A stretch of DNA of 64,000 nucleotides, taken from Vespa crabro. Taxonomy: Eukaryota > Arthropoda > Insecta > Hymenoptera > Vespidae. Location of the stretch: contig NC_060978.1 in assembly GCF_910589235.1 (NCBI RefSeq), positions 1,909,877-1,973,876 on the forward strand, given 5' to 3'. Positions within the stretch are counted from its first letter, which is position 1, and every line of letters starts with the position of its first letter. This document shows positions 35,492 through 50,255 of this stretch, one piece after another. The translations under genes were made by a program, and so were the position numbers. The notes below the pieces were generated by a model. That model ran no database searches. It was given only the letters and a program-made list of their open reading frames with translations, and had not been told where the DNA came from.

Positions 35492-36799
35492 GTACATATT
35501 GTTCTCTCCGAATTTTTATCGCCATCTATTGTGGTCCATCCTTACTAATCATAACACAAATTTATCGACTGATCTACTAATTATCATACGATGGTATTGT
35601 AGGAATCTTCTTTTACGACGATAGTTAAGTGATCAAGGCAATTAATGTAGGCGACATCTATTGAGATAAAGAAGAAACATTTCTCTTTTTTTGCAGTTAC
35701 CTTATTTATCAATTAGATCCCTTTAAATAAAATACATCATAGATATTTTATTAACACTATTATTTCTTTATTATTTCATTAATTTTATTACTTTATCGAG
35801 TTGAACCAATAATTAATGTAGGAATTTGTATTATTTTAATTATTTGTTTTATTGCAATTCAGATATATATATATTCTTTTTTATGATAATATATTTGAAA
35901 AAAACTCCATTAGAGTTTCTGTTTACTTTGATCGAAAAATTATTTATTGAAATTAATTCATATATTTTTATTATTAAGATATTTACACGTTATGGTTACT
36001 ATTACCTTGAGATCAAGGTATGTGAACGATGACGAAATTAATCACGGTTCATTGTGCACACATATATATATACACATACACACACATATATATATCTATA
36101 TTAATGATTTCCGTAAGACTTATTTACATGTTATAGGATTTATCAAAGTGACGCATCGACATAGCGCATAAATTCTGCCCTTTGAATTAAGTGGGTGAAC
36201 CGGTGTAAGTTATCACTGTCTTTATAATGTCGTGTCCCATGTAAATAGATGATGTTGAAATTGTTTATCATATATGTCGACGATATAATCGAATAGAAAT
36301 CTATGACTTCGATTACGACGAACGAATTCTCGAAATAAAAGTATTGAAAAGGAAAAAAAAGAAAAAAAAAAAAAAAGAAAAACAAAAAACCCCCGGCACG
36401 TAATCAACGTAAACGTGATTGTACGATCGATTGATCTCGTTAAAATGTATTAGAATATTTCAAAAGTTACTTTGAAAATTATACGTTCCGCATGACGCTT
36501 CATAAATTGTGCAATCGAACTGGAATATTGCGCCTTTTATTTCCTTTTTCTTCTTTTTTCCCCTGTTTTTCTTCTTCTTCTTCTTTTTATTTTCCTTATT
36601 ACACCAAGACGTCTCTTTCATTCAAACGAGTCGTGACATTTTAATTCATTTAATAATTAAATATCAATTCTTGTTATGGTGAAATAACGTTCAACAAATT
36701 TCTCTAACATCAAATTATCTATTCAACGTCTAATAACTTTGATCATCGATTTGCATTAGTTAAGAATTCTACAAACGTTTTCATAATCATTCTCTCTGT

Positions 36800-36835
<36 letters not shown>

Positions 36836-37307
36836 AACTCTAACTCTAACTCTCTTTCTCATTCTATCAGAGAAACAAATCGTAGAGAAACTTTGAATTA
36901 TCGTCAAGCTCAAGATATTTCTTATAGAAAAAGAAATTACTCGTTAATGATAAACATTGACGTTTATTTTTAACGAATTTACGTATTCACTCATTATTGT
37001 TATTCGATCGATTAGATATCAATCGATAACTTCGTTGAAAATTATTTAATAACCGTTAGAAATATTCAATCGTTAGAAGATCAAACGTATTCGTCGATTG
37101 TTACGATAAAAGAAAAACGTAAAAAAATAAAGAAAAAAAAAAAAAGTACTTATAGATCTTTAATAATTACTTATTGATGATTCTCAATGAAAATCACGAA
37201 TTACTTGTTAATTAATTGTACCGTATATTTTTTTTCTTTTCTTTTTTTGATATAATTGACACGGGAATGAGATTAATGGCTAACTATGTAAAAGAGAGGT
37301 AAGAGAA

Positions 37308-37353
<46 letters not shown>

Positions 37354-38762
37354 TAAAAAAAAATAAAAAAAAAAATAAAAAATGTTTTATTGAACACTGA
37401 CATTATCGCCACAAAATATAATCGCTCTTGTCTTTGTATTAATTACGATCGATTACAATTAATCTTCATATTAAGTACGATTAATTAACATTGTTTACAA
37501 TCGATCAAAAAAAGAACGGCGAAAATGAGGACGATCGATTGATGAGCTCTTTTTTTTTTATAAACAAAAAAAAAGGGAGAAGAAGAAAAGAGTTAAAAAG
37601 AAAAGAAAAAAAAAAAAGGGAAAAAAAAGGGAAAAAAGAAAGGAAAGAAAGAAAGAAAAAAAAAAAAAGGGAAATTCATTTGCTTTCATTATAATTATAA
37701 ATTATATAATAATAATGATTTAATTAAATATTCGATTCATCATCAATCGACAGAATCAACATAATCGATTACATATTTACAGCTGCTTTTTTCCTTTTCC
37801 ACTCGAAACAAACTATAACATTTGATTTCCAATGACTATGAAAGCGGAAAGAATGTTAGTTAAATGATCGTTGACATTTGTCCTCGATAAGAAATAAATA
37901 TATATATATATATATACACACACATATGTATATTATATTGTTCTCCTTGTGATTATCCAATCAATCTAATTAATATTCAATGACAGTATTTCTTTTATTC
38001 ATCGTGTTCGGGAATAACCGGACTTTAGATATCTTCGAGGAATTAGAATTATTCATTTACACGTGTATTAAATTCAGAGAAGAGAAAAAAAAAAAAGAGA
38101 AAAAGAAAAAGAAAAAGAAAAAGAAAAAACCATTCGTGATATTGAGCCCATGAACGCTGGAGTTTACCGAATCAAATTGGATAAAGAAGAAGAGAAAAAA
38201 AAAAGAAAAAAAAAAGAGGGGATGGAGGGGACGGAGGAGGAGAAGGAATAAGAAGAAGAAGATGAAGAAGGAAAAAAGAAAAAGAGGAAAAGAAGTAAAA
38301 CCCCCTGCCTCCCTCCCCCTCCCCATCCACCTCCCCCTCCCACCGTATATATCTCAGGAAGTTCAATGTACTTCTTGGAAATCTTAGATTTAAATAGTTA
38401 AACAATTAAATAGTTACGTACACATCGAAATACATAAATATAATTATCAAGTTTTTCAAGATTATCATTTAGAATCATAATAGTTAAAGATAATAAGTAC
38501 GTAAATAGGGAAAAGACTATGTTCGGTGTTATAATGACGTAACGTAATAACGATGACGCGATTTATCGCGAGGGTATTTGTGCGAGTAGGGGAAGAAGAA
38601 TTAGAGAGGGGGAGAAGGAAGGAGAAGATAAAAAAAAAAGAAGAAGGAAAGAAAAAAGAAGGAGGAGGAGGAGGAGGAGGAGGCGGAGGAGGAGGAAAAA
38701 AATTGAAGAAAACTAAGACACGGTAAAAAATATTCGTAATAATGATAAATACCGTGAGAAAC

Positions 38763-38812
<50 letters not shown>

Positions 38813-38922
38813 AGACAATGAGAGAAGGAGAAGATTGAGATATGGTATGGACCGAACCGAACCGAACCGAACCGTCAGTGTATCGGTATCTTTCAGATCC
38901 GTGCATCGTGATTCGTACAAAC

Positions 38923-38988
<66 letters not shown>

Positions 38989-40365
38989 GTCTCTCTCTTT
39001 TACTCTCGTAAGCTGTGTGATATCGGTCTCATCGTCAGTCGCATTTAAACCATTGAGAATCAAAGACCAAACTAATTCTGAATAAACGTTTTACCACGTT
39101 TTTTTTTTCATTCACGAGTTATTTAAAAGGAAGCATCTATATAAAAAGAAAAAAAAAAGAAAAAAAAAAAAGAGAAAAAAAAGAATATCAGCGTAAATCT
39201 TGACACAAGAACAAATCGATTATTATCATATTATTTATAATCATATGTAATTCGTTCGTCGACGTAGGTAAGTAAATTTGATTATGCGTCGTCGAATCCC
39301 ATCATTTCTTTCATTCTTTACGTTTGTTTTATCCTGCTCCTTTTTTTTTTCTTTTTTTTTTTTTCTTTCTTTCTTCCTTTCTCTTAATCATTATCCTTTT
39401 AATTCCGTAACATGATAACATTTCGTTATTACGTGTATTTTGTAAATATTTATATACATGTGCGTGTATGTGTGTGTATGTCCGTATGTGTATATCTGTG
39501 TGTGTGTGTGTGTGTGTGCGTATTTTCTTTTTCTTTTCTTTTTTTTTTTTTCCTTTTTTTTTTCCTTTTTTCTTCTCTTACCAAGGTTTTCTCTAACTTG
39601 CAAGATTTATCTTTGCAGTGTATGCGAATACTCTTTTTGTTCTTACAATTCAGTCTCACTTCTTTCTTTTTTTTCTTTTCTTTTTTTTTTTTTCTTTTTT
39701 TTCATATAAAATACTGTGGACAGAAAATGTTGTGTTTAAGAAAAAAATGTTTAGAAAGAAAAATGTTTAAAAAAAAGAAAAAGAAGTTACGCGGATCAAG
39801 TGCAAAGATAAATGACGTATAATTTGGCATTTGATGAGACTATAAATGAATGATTTTGTTTCTTTCGTTTAATTTTTCTCTCTTCTTTTTTCTTTTTCTC
39901 TCTGTGTGTGTATGTGTGTGTGTGTGTGTGTTTTTTTTTTATTATTATTATTATTTCTCTTACGTATATTTTCTCGTTTTACTTCTTTTTCCTCTCTATC
40001 TTTTTTCTTTTTTTCTTTTTTTTTTTTTGTTTCTTTTCTTTTCTTTTCCCCAGATACCACCTACATCCTTTTTTCCTTTATCTTAATACTTTTTTAATTA
40101 AACAAAATAACACTCATCACTTTTCACAAGAGACAATTTCAAAATTTACAAATTTTACTTTATTATATAATATATATATATATATATAATCGTTCTGTTT
40201 TTCTCTTTCACATTTAATAACAAATATTCGACGAATTGATAATACGTGTTTCGTCTTATCAATTCTTTATAGTATTTCGATAAATCTAATTGTTTTTTGT
40301 TTTCCTTTTCTACTTTTCTATTTTTCTTCTTTATCGAAATATCAACATTTTGTTTTGTAATTTTA

Positions 40366-40397
<32 letters not shown>

Positions 40398-40595
40398 TTG
40401 TCTTGCACGTGTTTCTCGAAAGCGTTGCCGTTTGATAACAAACTCTAAAAGTATTCATATTCGATTCGAGAAAAAGAAAGAAGGAAATCATGCGATAAAT
40501 ATATACATGTAACATACATACATACATACATACATACATGGATATATACATGGATAAATAAATATATATGTACATATATACATAGGTTATTTCAA
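35431..40595. other. Gene-free stretch upstream of the esterase
   Basis: AT-rich unique DNA with CATCTA elements at about 35,519 and 35,649, (CT)n at 36,806-36,832, GA/A-rich blocks at 37,300-37,380 and 37,560-37,670, a C-rich tract at 38,301-38,344 (G4 type on the - strand), GGA repeats at 38,661-38,695, (GA)n at 38,768-38,798, a CCGAA pentamer repeat at 38,850-38,876, (CT)n at 38,927-38,990, (GT)n at 39,499-39,518 and CATA repeats at 40,512-40,540. No exon can be supported. Confidence 0.5.
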
Positions 40596-40635
40596 GTGAG
40601 TGTCACCGTTAGACTGCTTTCACCTCGTTTCGAAG

Positions 40636-42335
40636 ATGTTGCCAAGTAATCGAAGTTACTACACCAATGTATGGACATTGGCGTGTTTACTTTTATTTTT
40701 TACTAATTTTAATAAGATTTCTCTTTGCCATGAAGAGGAATTAGAATCGCCAAAAGTACAAATTAAAAATGGAACATTGATGGGTACGTTAATGTTAACA
40801 AGGAAACAACGTGAATTCGTTGGATTTCGTGGTATACCATACGCATTGCCACCGCTTGGTGAACTTAGATTCGAGGTAAGTTACAAAATTATTATTTATT
40901 TATTATTAAAAATTAATCATTCAATTAATCAATTAATTATTATTAATAATAAAATAATATAATTAATTAATTAATTTAAATTACAAAATTATTATTATAA
41001 CGATGACAATAAATTTAATATTAAACGTAAATGAAAATTATAAATGAAAGATTGAAAGGATTATCGGTGCGAGAGAGAAATTTGTTTTTTTACTTTTTCT
41101 TTTTTTTTTCTCTTTTCTTTTCTTTTTTTTTTCTTCTCTTCTTTCTTTCTTTCCTACTCTTCTTCATCATTATCCCACATGTAATCTTGCACATGTAATC
41201 TTGCACATGTAATCTTGCACATGTAAATATTACGTCGACTACATTGTATATTATATGTTGACTAGAGATAAATACTATGTGTCAAATCTACTTATATGTT
41301 TAGTGTGTGTTAAAGTAGATAACATATATGTACCTTTGTTTAATTTTAAGTGCTTGTAGATTTTCTTACGCTTACTCGCACATCACATATTCCGGATTTT
41401 CTGTCTCCTTTTTCTTTTTTTTTTTTTTTTTTTTGTACTTTTCTTACTCTGCTTCTTTTTTTTTTTTTTTTTTTTAATTCATTTCTATTTTCTTTCTCTT
41501 TTTTTCTTAGTCTTTTTTTTTTTTTTCTTTTTTTTTTTAAGTACGCTTCATTTATAACGCACATACGTTTGATTCCTTCTTATGGATTTATAATCGATGA
41601 TTTTAAATATTGAATTTTGCAATTTCATTTTACAAGGTTTCATATATTCTTACGAAAGAGAAATAAAATTAGAAAAGAAGAAAAGAGAGAACAAAAAATT
41701 AAAAGGAAAAGATAAAGAAAGAAAGAGAGAAAGATAAAGTTATCTCAAATTGTATTTCAGTTTTGAAAGATTAGAAATCACAATTTTTATTTCTAGCGTT
41801 CTTATTTTGTAATAGCGACGAAAAAAAAAAAGAAAAGAAAGAAAGAAAATAGAAAGAAAAAACTCTATCAAAGTGGACGTATTGAGAGTTTTAGGATGAC
41901 CTTTCGAAAGATCAACTCGCCGTTTAGTCCGAGAAAACTTTCGTTTCTCCTCATTTCCTTTTCCTGCGTTTCTTTTTCCTTTTTTTTTTTTTTTTTCATT
42001 TTTTTTCTCTTCTTTTTTTTTTTTTTGTTTATATCACTTTCCTCACACATTCGTAGAGATACATTTATCGATTCATAAGATTTCACCTAATGATTACTTT
42101 TGCAATGGTCCAATGCTTTTCAGTTTTAATGAACAAATGACTTCTTCTTTTTTTTTTTGTTTTCTTTTTTTCTTTTTTTTTTTTTTTTTACTTTGAACGA
42201 CGAACCGTCGACGGAAACTTTACGAAAGATTTACAAATCCAACAACGGTTCGATCGTTAACGACGTCAATATTATCTGTCTCTCTCTTTTTTATGTTTCC
42301 TTTAATATTTCAAAATTTATTTTCCTTCTGGTAAA

Positions 42336-42383
<48 letters not shown>

Positions 42384-43232
42384 TGTGTATGTGTGTGTGT
42401 GTGTGTGTGTACATCATAAATCGTATTTTATTCAAAAACGATTCGTCGATTCGAACGATGATATTGAAATGTAACTCGTCATCGTTATCATTATCGTTAT
42501 CATCGTTGGCTGTATGAATTTTTTTCGAAAATATTTCTCTATCAAAAGTATTGATAAATACAACGTACTTAAATATACTCCGATATAAATATTAGAAATA
42601 TGATATGAGTGATAATTATATATGATAACATAAATGAAAATTTTTCCATGAAAATTTATATCCTTCAAACATATATGGAAATCTTTGTCCCCATACAAAA
42701 ATCTTTATTCCATATGATTAATTTTAAACTTTACATGATTTATTAGAATTTAAAATGTTAAATTCGTTAATATTTGACTTATAAGATATTCACTTTTTCA
42801 CGAAGTAACATTTTAACTATGTATTATAAATATACATAGATAAATACATATTTATAATGTATGAACATTAATTCTTAAAATTTTTTACATATATTTGTAA
42901 TGTTTTTAATATGAAAAGAAAAAATCAAATAAAATAAAAATAAAATAAAAAAAAATATCTATTTAACATAATGCACGACGATGATCATTTTTAAAGTCGT
43001 TCGACATATTCCTTTACTGATAAACTGGTTTCTTGTAATGTTATTTATGTATGCATATATATAAATATGTATATGTATATATATATATATATATGATTTA
43101 TATATGTCGAGAAGAAAGTACTTTTCTTGTTTCTTGTTTATTTATTATATCCCGTTATCTGTTAGTGTTTATAAATAAGATTTTTTATTTTTACAATTGT
43201 TTTTTTCAACTTTGAACTTTCCATAATTTCAT

Positions 43233-43264
<32 letters not shown>

Positions 43265-46200
43265 TTATAAAAAAAACTTTCGACTTTCATAATAATTGTA
43301 ATTTTTATTTTTTTACTTTCATTCGATCGATTTATTTTTTTGAACTTATCTGAGATAATTTTATTGAACTTATCTGAGAGATCGCTAATTGTGAAAACAA
43401 AAAAAAAAGATGTTCATATTACATATTAAATTAGAAATTTAAATATTAAATTAGAAATTAATATTCCCCATGTTTATATATATATATATATATTTTTTTT
43501 TATTTATTTATTATTATTGTTATTATTGTTGTTATTATTTTATTTTATTTTCTCTTAGCCACCACAACCTATGACCTCATGGAACGGTACGTTGGATGCA
43601 CGTAATGACCAGTCAATATGCACTCAAAGAAATATTTATACTCATCAAGAAGAAATCGTTGGTTCGGAGGATTGCCTTTATTTAAATGTTTATACACCTA
43701 AGGTGCCTAATACGAACGAAGAAAAAAATTCTCGAAACAGTTATCCAGTTATGGTTTGGTTCCATGGTGGTGGCTGGGTCACTGGTGCCGGTCATTCCGA
43801 ATTTTATGGACCGAAATTCCTTTTGGATCATGACGTTATTCTCGTAACGTCGAATTTCAGGTAAAAATAAAAAAGAAAAAATAAAAAAAAAAAAATAAAA
43901 AAAAAAAAGAAATGAAGAAAACCGAAAAAAAAAAACAGAAAGGATTAGATAAGATTTTTTCTATTCTTTTTTTTCCAAACATATCTTTCTCTCTCTCTCT
44001 CTCTTTCTCTCTCTCAATTTGATCGTCTAACGCCATATTTGACGTACAATCGCATTATTGTGATTATAATATCATAGGATATATATATATATATATATAT
44101 CATTAATCATATAATATCTTAATATAATATAATCGTTAAAAAGAATGAAGTGAACGAATATTAAATATATAAAACAGATAATATCAATGAACGAAGGCTT
44201 CGTTCTTTCTTCTTTTTCTTTTTTTCTTTTTTCTTTTTTTTTTTTTTAGGCGATCTCGAATTAAAAGCAAAAAAATGTATATGACATTCAATGTAAAGTA
44301 ATTTATTTTATCTTGAAAATTTGTCGAATATTTCTATCGATTAGGATGTAGATTAATCTTGTTCTTTTTTTTTTTTTGTTTTCCATTCATCAGACTTGGC
44401 CCACTGGGATTTTTGAGTACCGAGGATTTGGTATCTCCTGGAAATCAAGGTTTAAAGGATCAGGTTCAGGTACTTCGATGGGTCAACGAAAATATTGCTG
44501 CATTCGGTGGCGATCCACATAGAGTGACGATTTTTGGCGAGAGTGCTGGTGGTGCAAGCGTTCATTATCACATGATGAGTAATCTCTCAAGGGGTAAGTT
44601 TACAACAATGACAAAAATATAAACAAAAAAAAAAAAAAAGAAAAAAACCCGTGACCAACTCATAGCTCACTTTGAGTCTCATTCGGGAGAATAATTTTAA
44701 ATGATTGATACCCTCGCGAATTCTTCAAAACTTTAATGTCAACGTTCTTTTTCGAGCTCGACTCGCAGTTAAAAAAAAAAAAAAAAAAAAAAAAGAGAGA
44801 AAAAAAAGAAACATTGCAATAAAAAAAAAAAAAATTAATAATAAATAATAAAAGTGAGAAGAAGAAAAAGAAAAAAAAAAAAAAGACGATTCTCTAAATA
44901 CATCACGTAATTATATGACATATCGTGAATTCAAGTAGTCATCCTTTTTTATTCTTTTTTCTTTTTTCTTTTTTCTTTTTTCTTCTTCTCTTAATTACAT
45001 ACGTCTTTAATTAATAAGAACCGGATGTATATATCCGCGCTTAAAAAACGTTTATAACATTGTTTTTAATACTTAATCCACGATAATACGTGAATCCATG
45101 AAATCTTTTCATATTAAAATTTATGATCGTTCGAAAATAAATGATATATTTTAGATAAATTTTTAACAAAATTCAATATCAATTTTGTATGATTTATATA
45201 TTGCAAAACGGCGATTATAATCATTACGATTTTTTTTTTTTTTTTTTACTGAACAGACGCTTGACGTCATTGTATCTAGTAATAATTACTTTTCGCAACA
45301 TTCAATAGTCATTTAGTCATTCTATTTATAATAATTAATAGTCATCGGATATTGCCATAATAAAAAAAAAAAAAGAAAAAAAAACCTCAACATTATGTAT
45401 CGTAATTAAGTTTCAACGAAAAAAATCTGCACTGTTCATTAGCGATAAAAGATTAAGAATAAAATGTTTGTTGTGAAGGAGGAAAAAAAGAAAAAAGAAG
45501 TAAAAAAAAAAAAAAAAAAGAAAAAAAAGCAATCCCATTAGAATCCAACATTGTTATGTATTCACATAGTTCTATTATTCATTAATTATCTTATCTATAT
45601 CTGTTTTATTTGTAATAATTAATAGTTACAGACGATCGTTATATAAAAATATATATATATATATATGTGTATATAATAGGAAAGCAAAAGGAAAAAAAAA
45701 GAATTTAATTACCGTTCGTCGTTTTTGTTTCGAACAATAACAACAACAACAACAACAACAACAAAATCATGTTGTCAATTGCCGTCACATAAGAATAATA
45801 ATAAAAAGAAGATCGGAAGAGAATGAAAGAGAATGAAAGAGAAAAAAAGAAAAACAAAAAAGAAAAAAAGGAAAAAAAAAAAGAAAAGAAAAATAATTAA
45901 CGTAATAAAAAGCGTTGTCAATCAAAACAAAATAATAAATATAAACAATAAATAAACTAATGAACAGGCGAACAAACAAACGGACGAATAAACGAATAAA
46001 TAATTAAAATTCGATTGTTTGGATGAAAATAAAATTAATTATTATTTGTATATTTCTTACAGATCTATTTCAACGTGCGATATCACAAAGTGGCAATGCT
46101 CATTGTCCTTGGACCTTGACGAAGGCAGGTATGGCCAAAAAAAAGGCAGAAACTATTGGAAAACTTTTTAATTGTCCGACCGATAATTCAATGGCGATGA

Positions 46201-46316
46201 TAAATTGTCTCAAAACGAAAGACGCGTCGGAAATTATTGGCACGGATCGAATATTTCAGGTAATAGTTTAATACTAAACCTTCGATCGTTATCATTGATT
46301 ATTTTAATAACAATCC

Positions 46317-46359
<43 letters not shown>

Positions 46360-48036
46360 GATTATCTATTTTAATTTATAATTATGAATTCAAGGTCGCG
46401 TTTATTCGTACTATTAATACTATAATAATTTAGCCGTAATTACGAGAACTGAAAGAAACAAATAAATAAATGGTACAATTGAATTGATCAAATTTGATTT
46501 GAAATTACAATAGCTTGCGATTAAATATTAATTAAAATTAATTTAATAAATAATAATCAATTTACAATTATTTAATAATAATTCATTAATAATTAATAAC
46601 ATTTAATTAATTCATTAATAAATTAATTTATTAATGTTCGAGATTGTTAATAAATAAGATACTAGGAATAAATTGAAAAATATTATTAAATAGGAGTTAT
46701 CTTCGATCGATGGAGGGGGAAAGAAAAGAAAAAAAGAAAAAAAAAGAAAAAAAAAAGAAAAAAAAAAAGAAAAAAAAAATAAATGTCGTTAAATAGAATT
46801 ATCTTCGATCGTCGGTCATTCAACTGTGTATCTATCGGTAAACGTGTACTACTTTCTAAATCAGTATGAAAGAACTAACGTTCTAATACAACTACGTGTT
46901 AGTTTCGTATCATGGGCATTAAATCGACAGGATTGACCCATTGAATACTAGATTAAGAATCTCTCGACGATCGTTATGTTACTGCGAAATAAATATTCAT
47001 GGTCTAACGATTTACTTGCTTAATCCTAAAGTTCTAGTTAATAGGTTAAACGTTAGATCAGTAATTGGTCCAAATTAAAAATTAAAATCAAGATTGGTCG
47101 ATCGAACATTTATTTATTTATTTATTTATTTATTTTCTCTCTCTCTCTTTCTTTCTCTCTTTTCTAATACTCTTCTCAGATTAATTATTAATTATGTAAG
47201 TTGATCGAGTAAATCCTTGCCAATGAAATGTTGTTGGCAGTAATATAATATACAATATTATGCTGATGTAACACGTTCAGTTACATGGTTTTTTATTATG
47301 TAACTATCTTCTATCCATATCTCTCTCTCTCTCTCTTTCTCTTTCTCTCTCTCTCTTGATTTATTTCTCTATTTATTTTTCCACTGTTTTCTTTTTCTTT
47401 TATCTTCTTCCTACTTTTTCTATATATATATATATATATATTTCTTTTTTCCTTTTCTTTTTTTCTTTTTTTTTTTTATGCATACAATTATGTTTTACGC
47501 ATACATGTAGATATTAAAAAGAAAGACGCGTTTAGAAACGAAATGACAAATTTTTTTCGGACTTAGATACACACGTTTTTCAAGGTCGTCGCAAAGTCAA
47601 TTAACAATCACCAGTTAGCCTTGACATAATGTTCACGTTCGTTCGAAACTTTTTTCTTTTTCTTTTTTTTTTCTTTTTGTTTTTTTTTTTGTTTTTTTTT
47701 CCTTATTATACATCGAAAATTTTCTAATGTTTCGTTAATAAATAAAGTTAAGTACGTACTTAAAATAAAAGAAAGAAAAAAATAAATTTAGTTATTATTT
47801 AAAATTATTATATTATTTTATTTCAAACGATTTTATATATATGAAAAGCTTTAAATAATTTATTATCCAAATGAATCATACCGTTATTAAAATATAATAA
47901 TTAATTTAACAAAACGCTTATCAATATTCCATAAATTTATCTATCCAATTGAAAACAATCGATATTCTTTTGCGTAATTGAAATTTCGGATCCTACATTA
48001 CAAATAAATCAATCAAATATAATAAGGATAATAGTG

Positions 48037-48072
<36 letters not shown>

Positions 48073-48452
48073 AAAAACAAACAGAACAAAGCAAAGAAAT
48101 AAAAAAGAAAGAAAAAAGAAAAAAAAATACATAATCAAATGATAAGACAAAATAAAACGAAAGAAAAAAAGAGAAGAAAGAAATAATACAATCGAATTAA
48201 AACAATATACAATATTTTATAGGAATTCGATTATTGTCCGATGATACCGTTCAGACCAGTGATCGAACCAGATCATCCTAATGCATTTATCACCGAGGAT
48301 CCCATTGTCAGGACAAAAATTGGCAAGGTCATGGATATACCATGGATGATAGGTGTTACTTCGGAGGAAGGATCCCTTAGAGTACCATGTACGTATTATT
48401 TTCATTAGAGATCATAGAGATCTTAGAAATTCTTGATTTAGCAATCGATTTC

Positions 48453-48499
<47 letters not shown>

Positions 48500-49003
48500 T
48501 GATGAAAAAAAAAAAGAAAAAAGAAAACGAAACGAAAAAAAAAGTATATCCTTTGAAGAACGTTACCGAACCGTGAATAATTGATTTCAGCTCTCTACGC
48601 TTTATCCAATGGCGAATTGATTAAGAAAATGAATGATGATTTTCCGAACGTTGCACCGTTGACCTTGCTACACGGTGAAACCTGTCCTGATCATTTGCGA
48701 GATATAATTAGCCATGCAATAAGAGAATTTTATTTCAAAGGAAATCCTATAGATAATTCCACTCGTTTTCAAGTTATTGATGTAAGTAATAAATGTAGTG
48801 TTAAGTGTATATGTCTTTAATGATTTTGCTCTAACGGTTTCATGTTCGAAGATAAAAAGAAAAAAAAAGAAAAAAAAGAAAAAGAAAGAACAAAAAAGAA
48901 AAGCAAAAGAAAAAGAAAAAGAGTAAGGCGGCAAGACAGAAAATATGTAAACAACTTTGTACTAACAGCTATGCGAGTTTTCTTTTCTTTTTCCTTTTCT
49001 TTT

Positions 49004-49037
<34 letters not shown>

Positions 49038-49069
49038 TAAATAAGACAAAAATATTAAATTAGCAGATA

Positions 49070-49110
<41 letters not shown>

Positions 49111-49481
49111 GTTTATATTTATTAATTTATATTCTATAATTCATGAAATCTTTGGACAAAGATTAGAAAGATAAAAAGAGAAAAAAAGAAAAAGAAAAAC
49201 GAAAAAGAAACGTAAACATTGCAATAAACAAGGATATTAAAGCATTTATACGTGCCTGCATATTTTATAAACATGCTAATAGAGTTGATCAGGATGATAT
49301 CAGAAATTATCCACGACAGTTTTTCTTTTTTTTCTTTTTCCTTGAAATGAAAAAAAAGAAAAAGAAAATATTACTAGTGATTATTAATTATATATACAAA
49401 TGACTTTATCGTGCATTTATAATCATAAATTATTCATCTTAATATTTTATCTTAAAAAATATTAACAATAATAATAATAAT

Positions 49482-49521
<40 letters not shown>

Positions 49522-49550
49522 TTTAACATAAAATATTTATATGATAATAA

Positions 49551-49606
<56 letters not shown>

Positions 49607-50210
49607 AATGAATTTATTATAATTTTAATTTAATAAAAATATTTAATATTTTTTAATATCCATATAAAAATAATTATAAAATATAATTTTAATATGATAT
49701 ATAATATTATCTTTCAGATGTACAGCGATGCTTGGTTCAATCACGGTACTCGTACATCGATTCGTGATTATTATAAAACCCAATCATCACCGATTTATTA
49801 TTATTATTTCTCTTACAAAGGTAGCGCATCATTTAGCAAAATATTTGGCGACGATACCATGGATTATGGTGTAACGCATGCCGATGATTTGCAATATCTA
49901 TTTCCGGTTGGCGAACAATTATTTCCGGACATTCCATTATCAAATGACGATCACAAAATGATCGACATTATGACGTTACTATGGTACAATTTCGCTAAAT
50001 CCGGGTAAGAATTATCTTAAATACAATTATATATCCTTCAGGTAATATTCGCGTATAAAAAATAAAAAAAGAAAAAAAAAAGAAAAAAAAAAGAAAAATA
50101 ATCAGAAAAAATAACAACAGAAAGAAAAAGAAATTGTTAAATTATTAATTTAATCGTAATCGTTTTGATTATTTTTCATTGCATTAAATTATTATTATTA
50201 TTATTATTAT

Positions 50211-50255
<45 letters not shown>

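Noticed and set aside
35087..35497. 136-residue frame on the - strand
   Set aside because: Starts in an AT repeat translation, has no recognisable domain; the GGTTGAATCC-like words do not make a tRNA cloverleaf.
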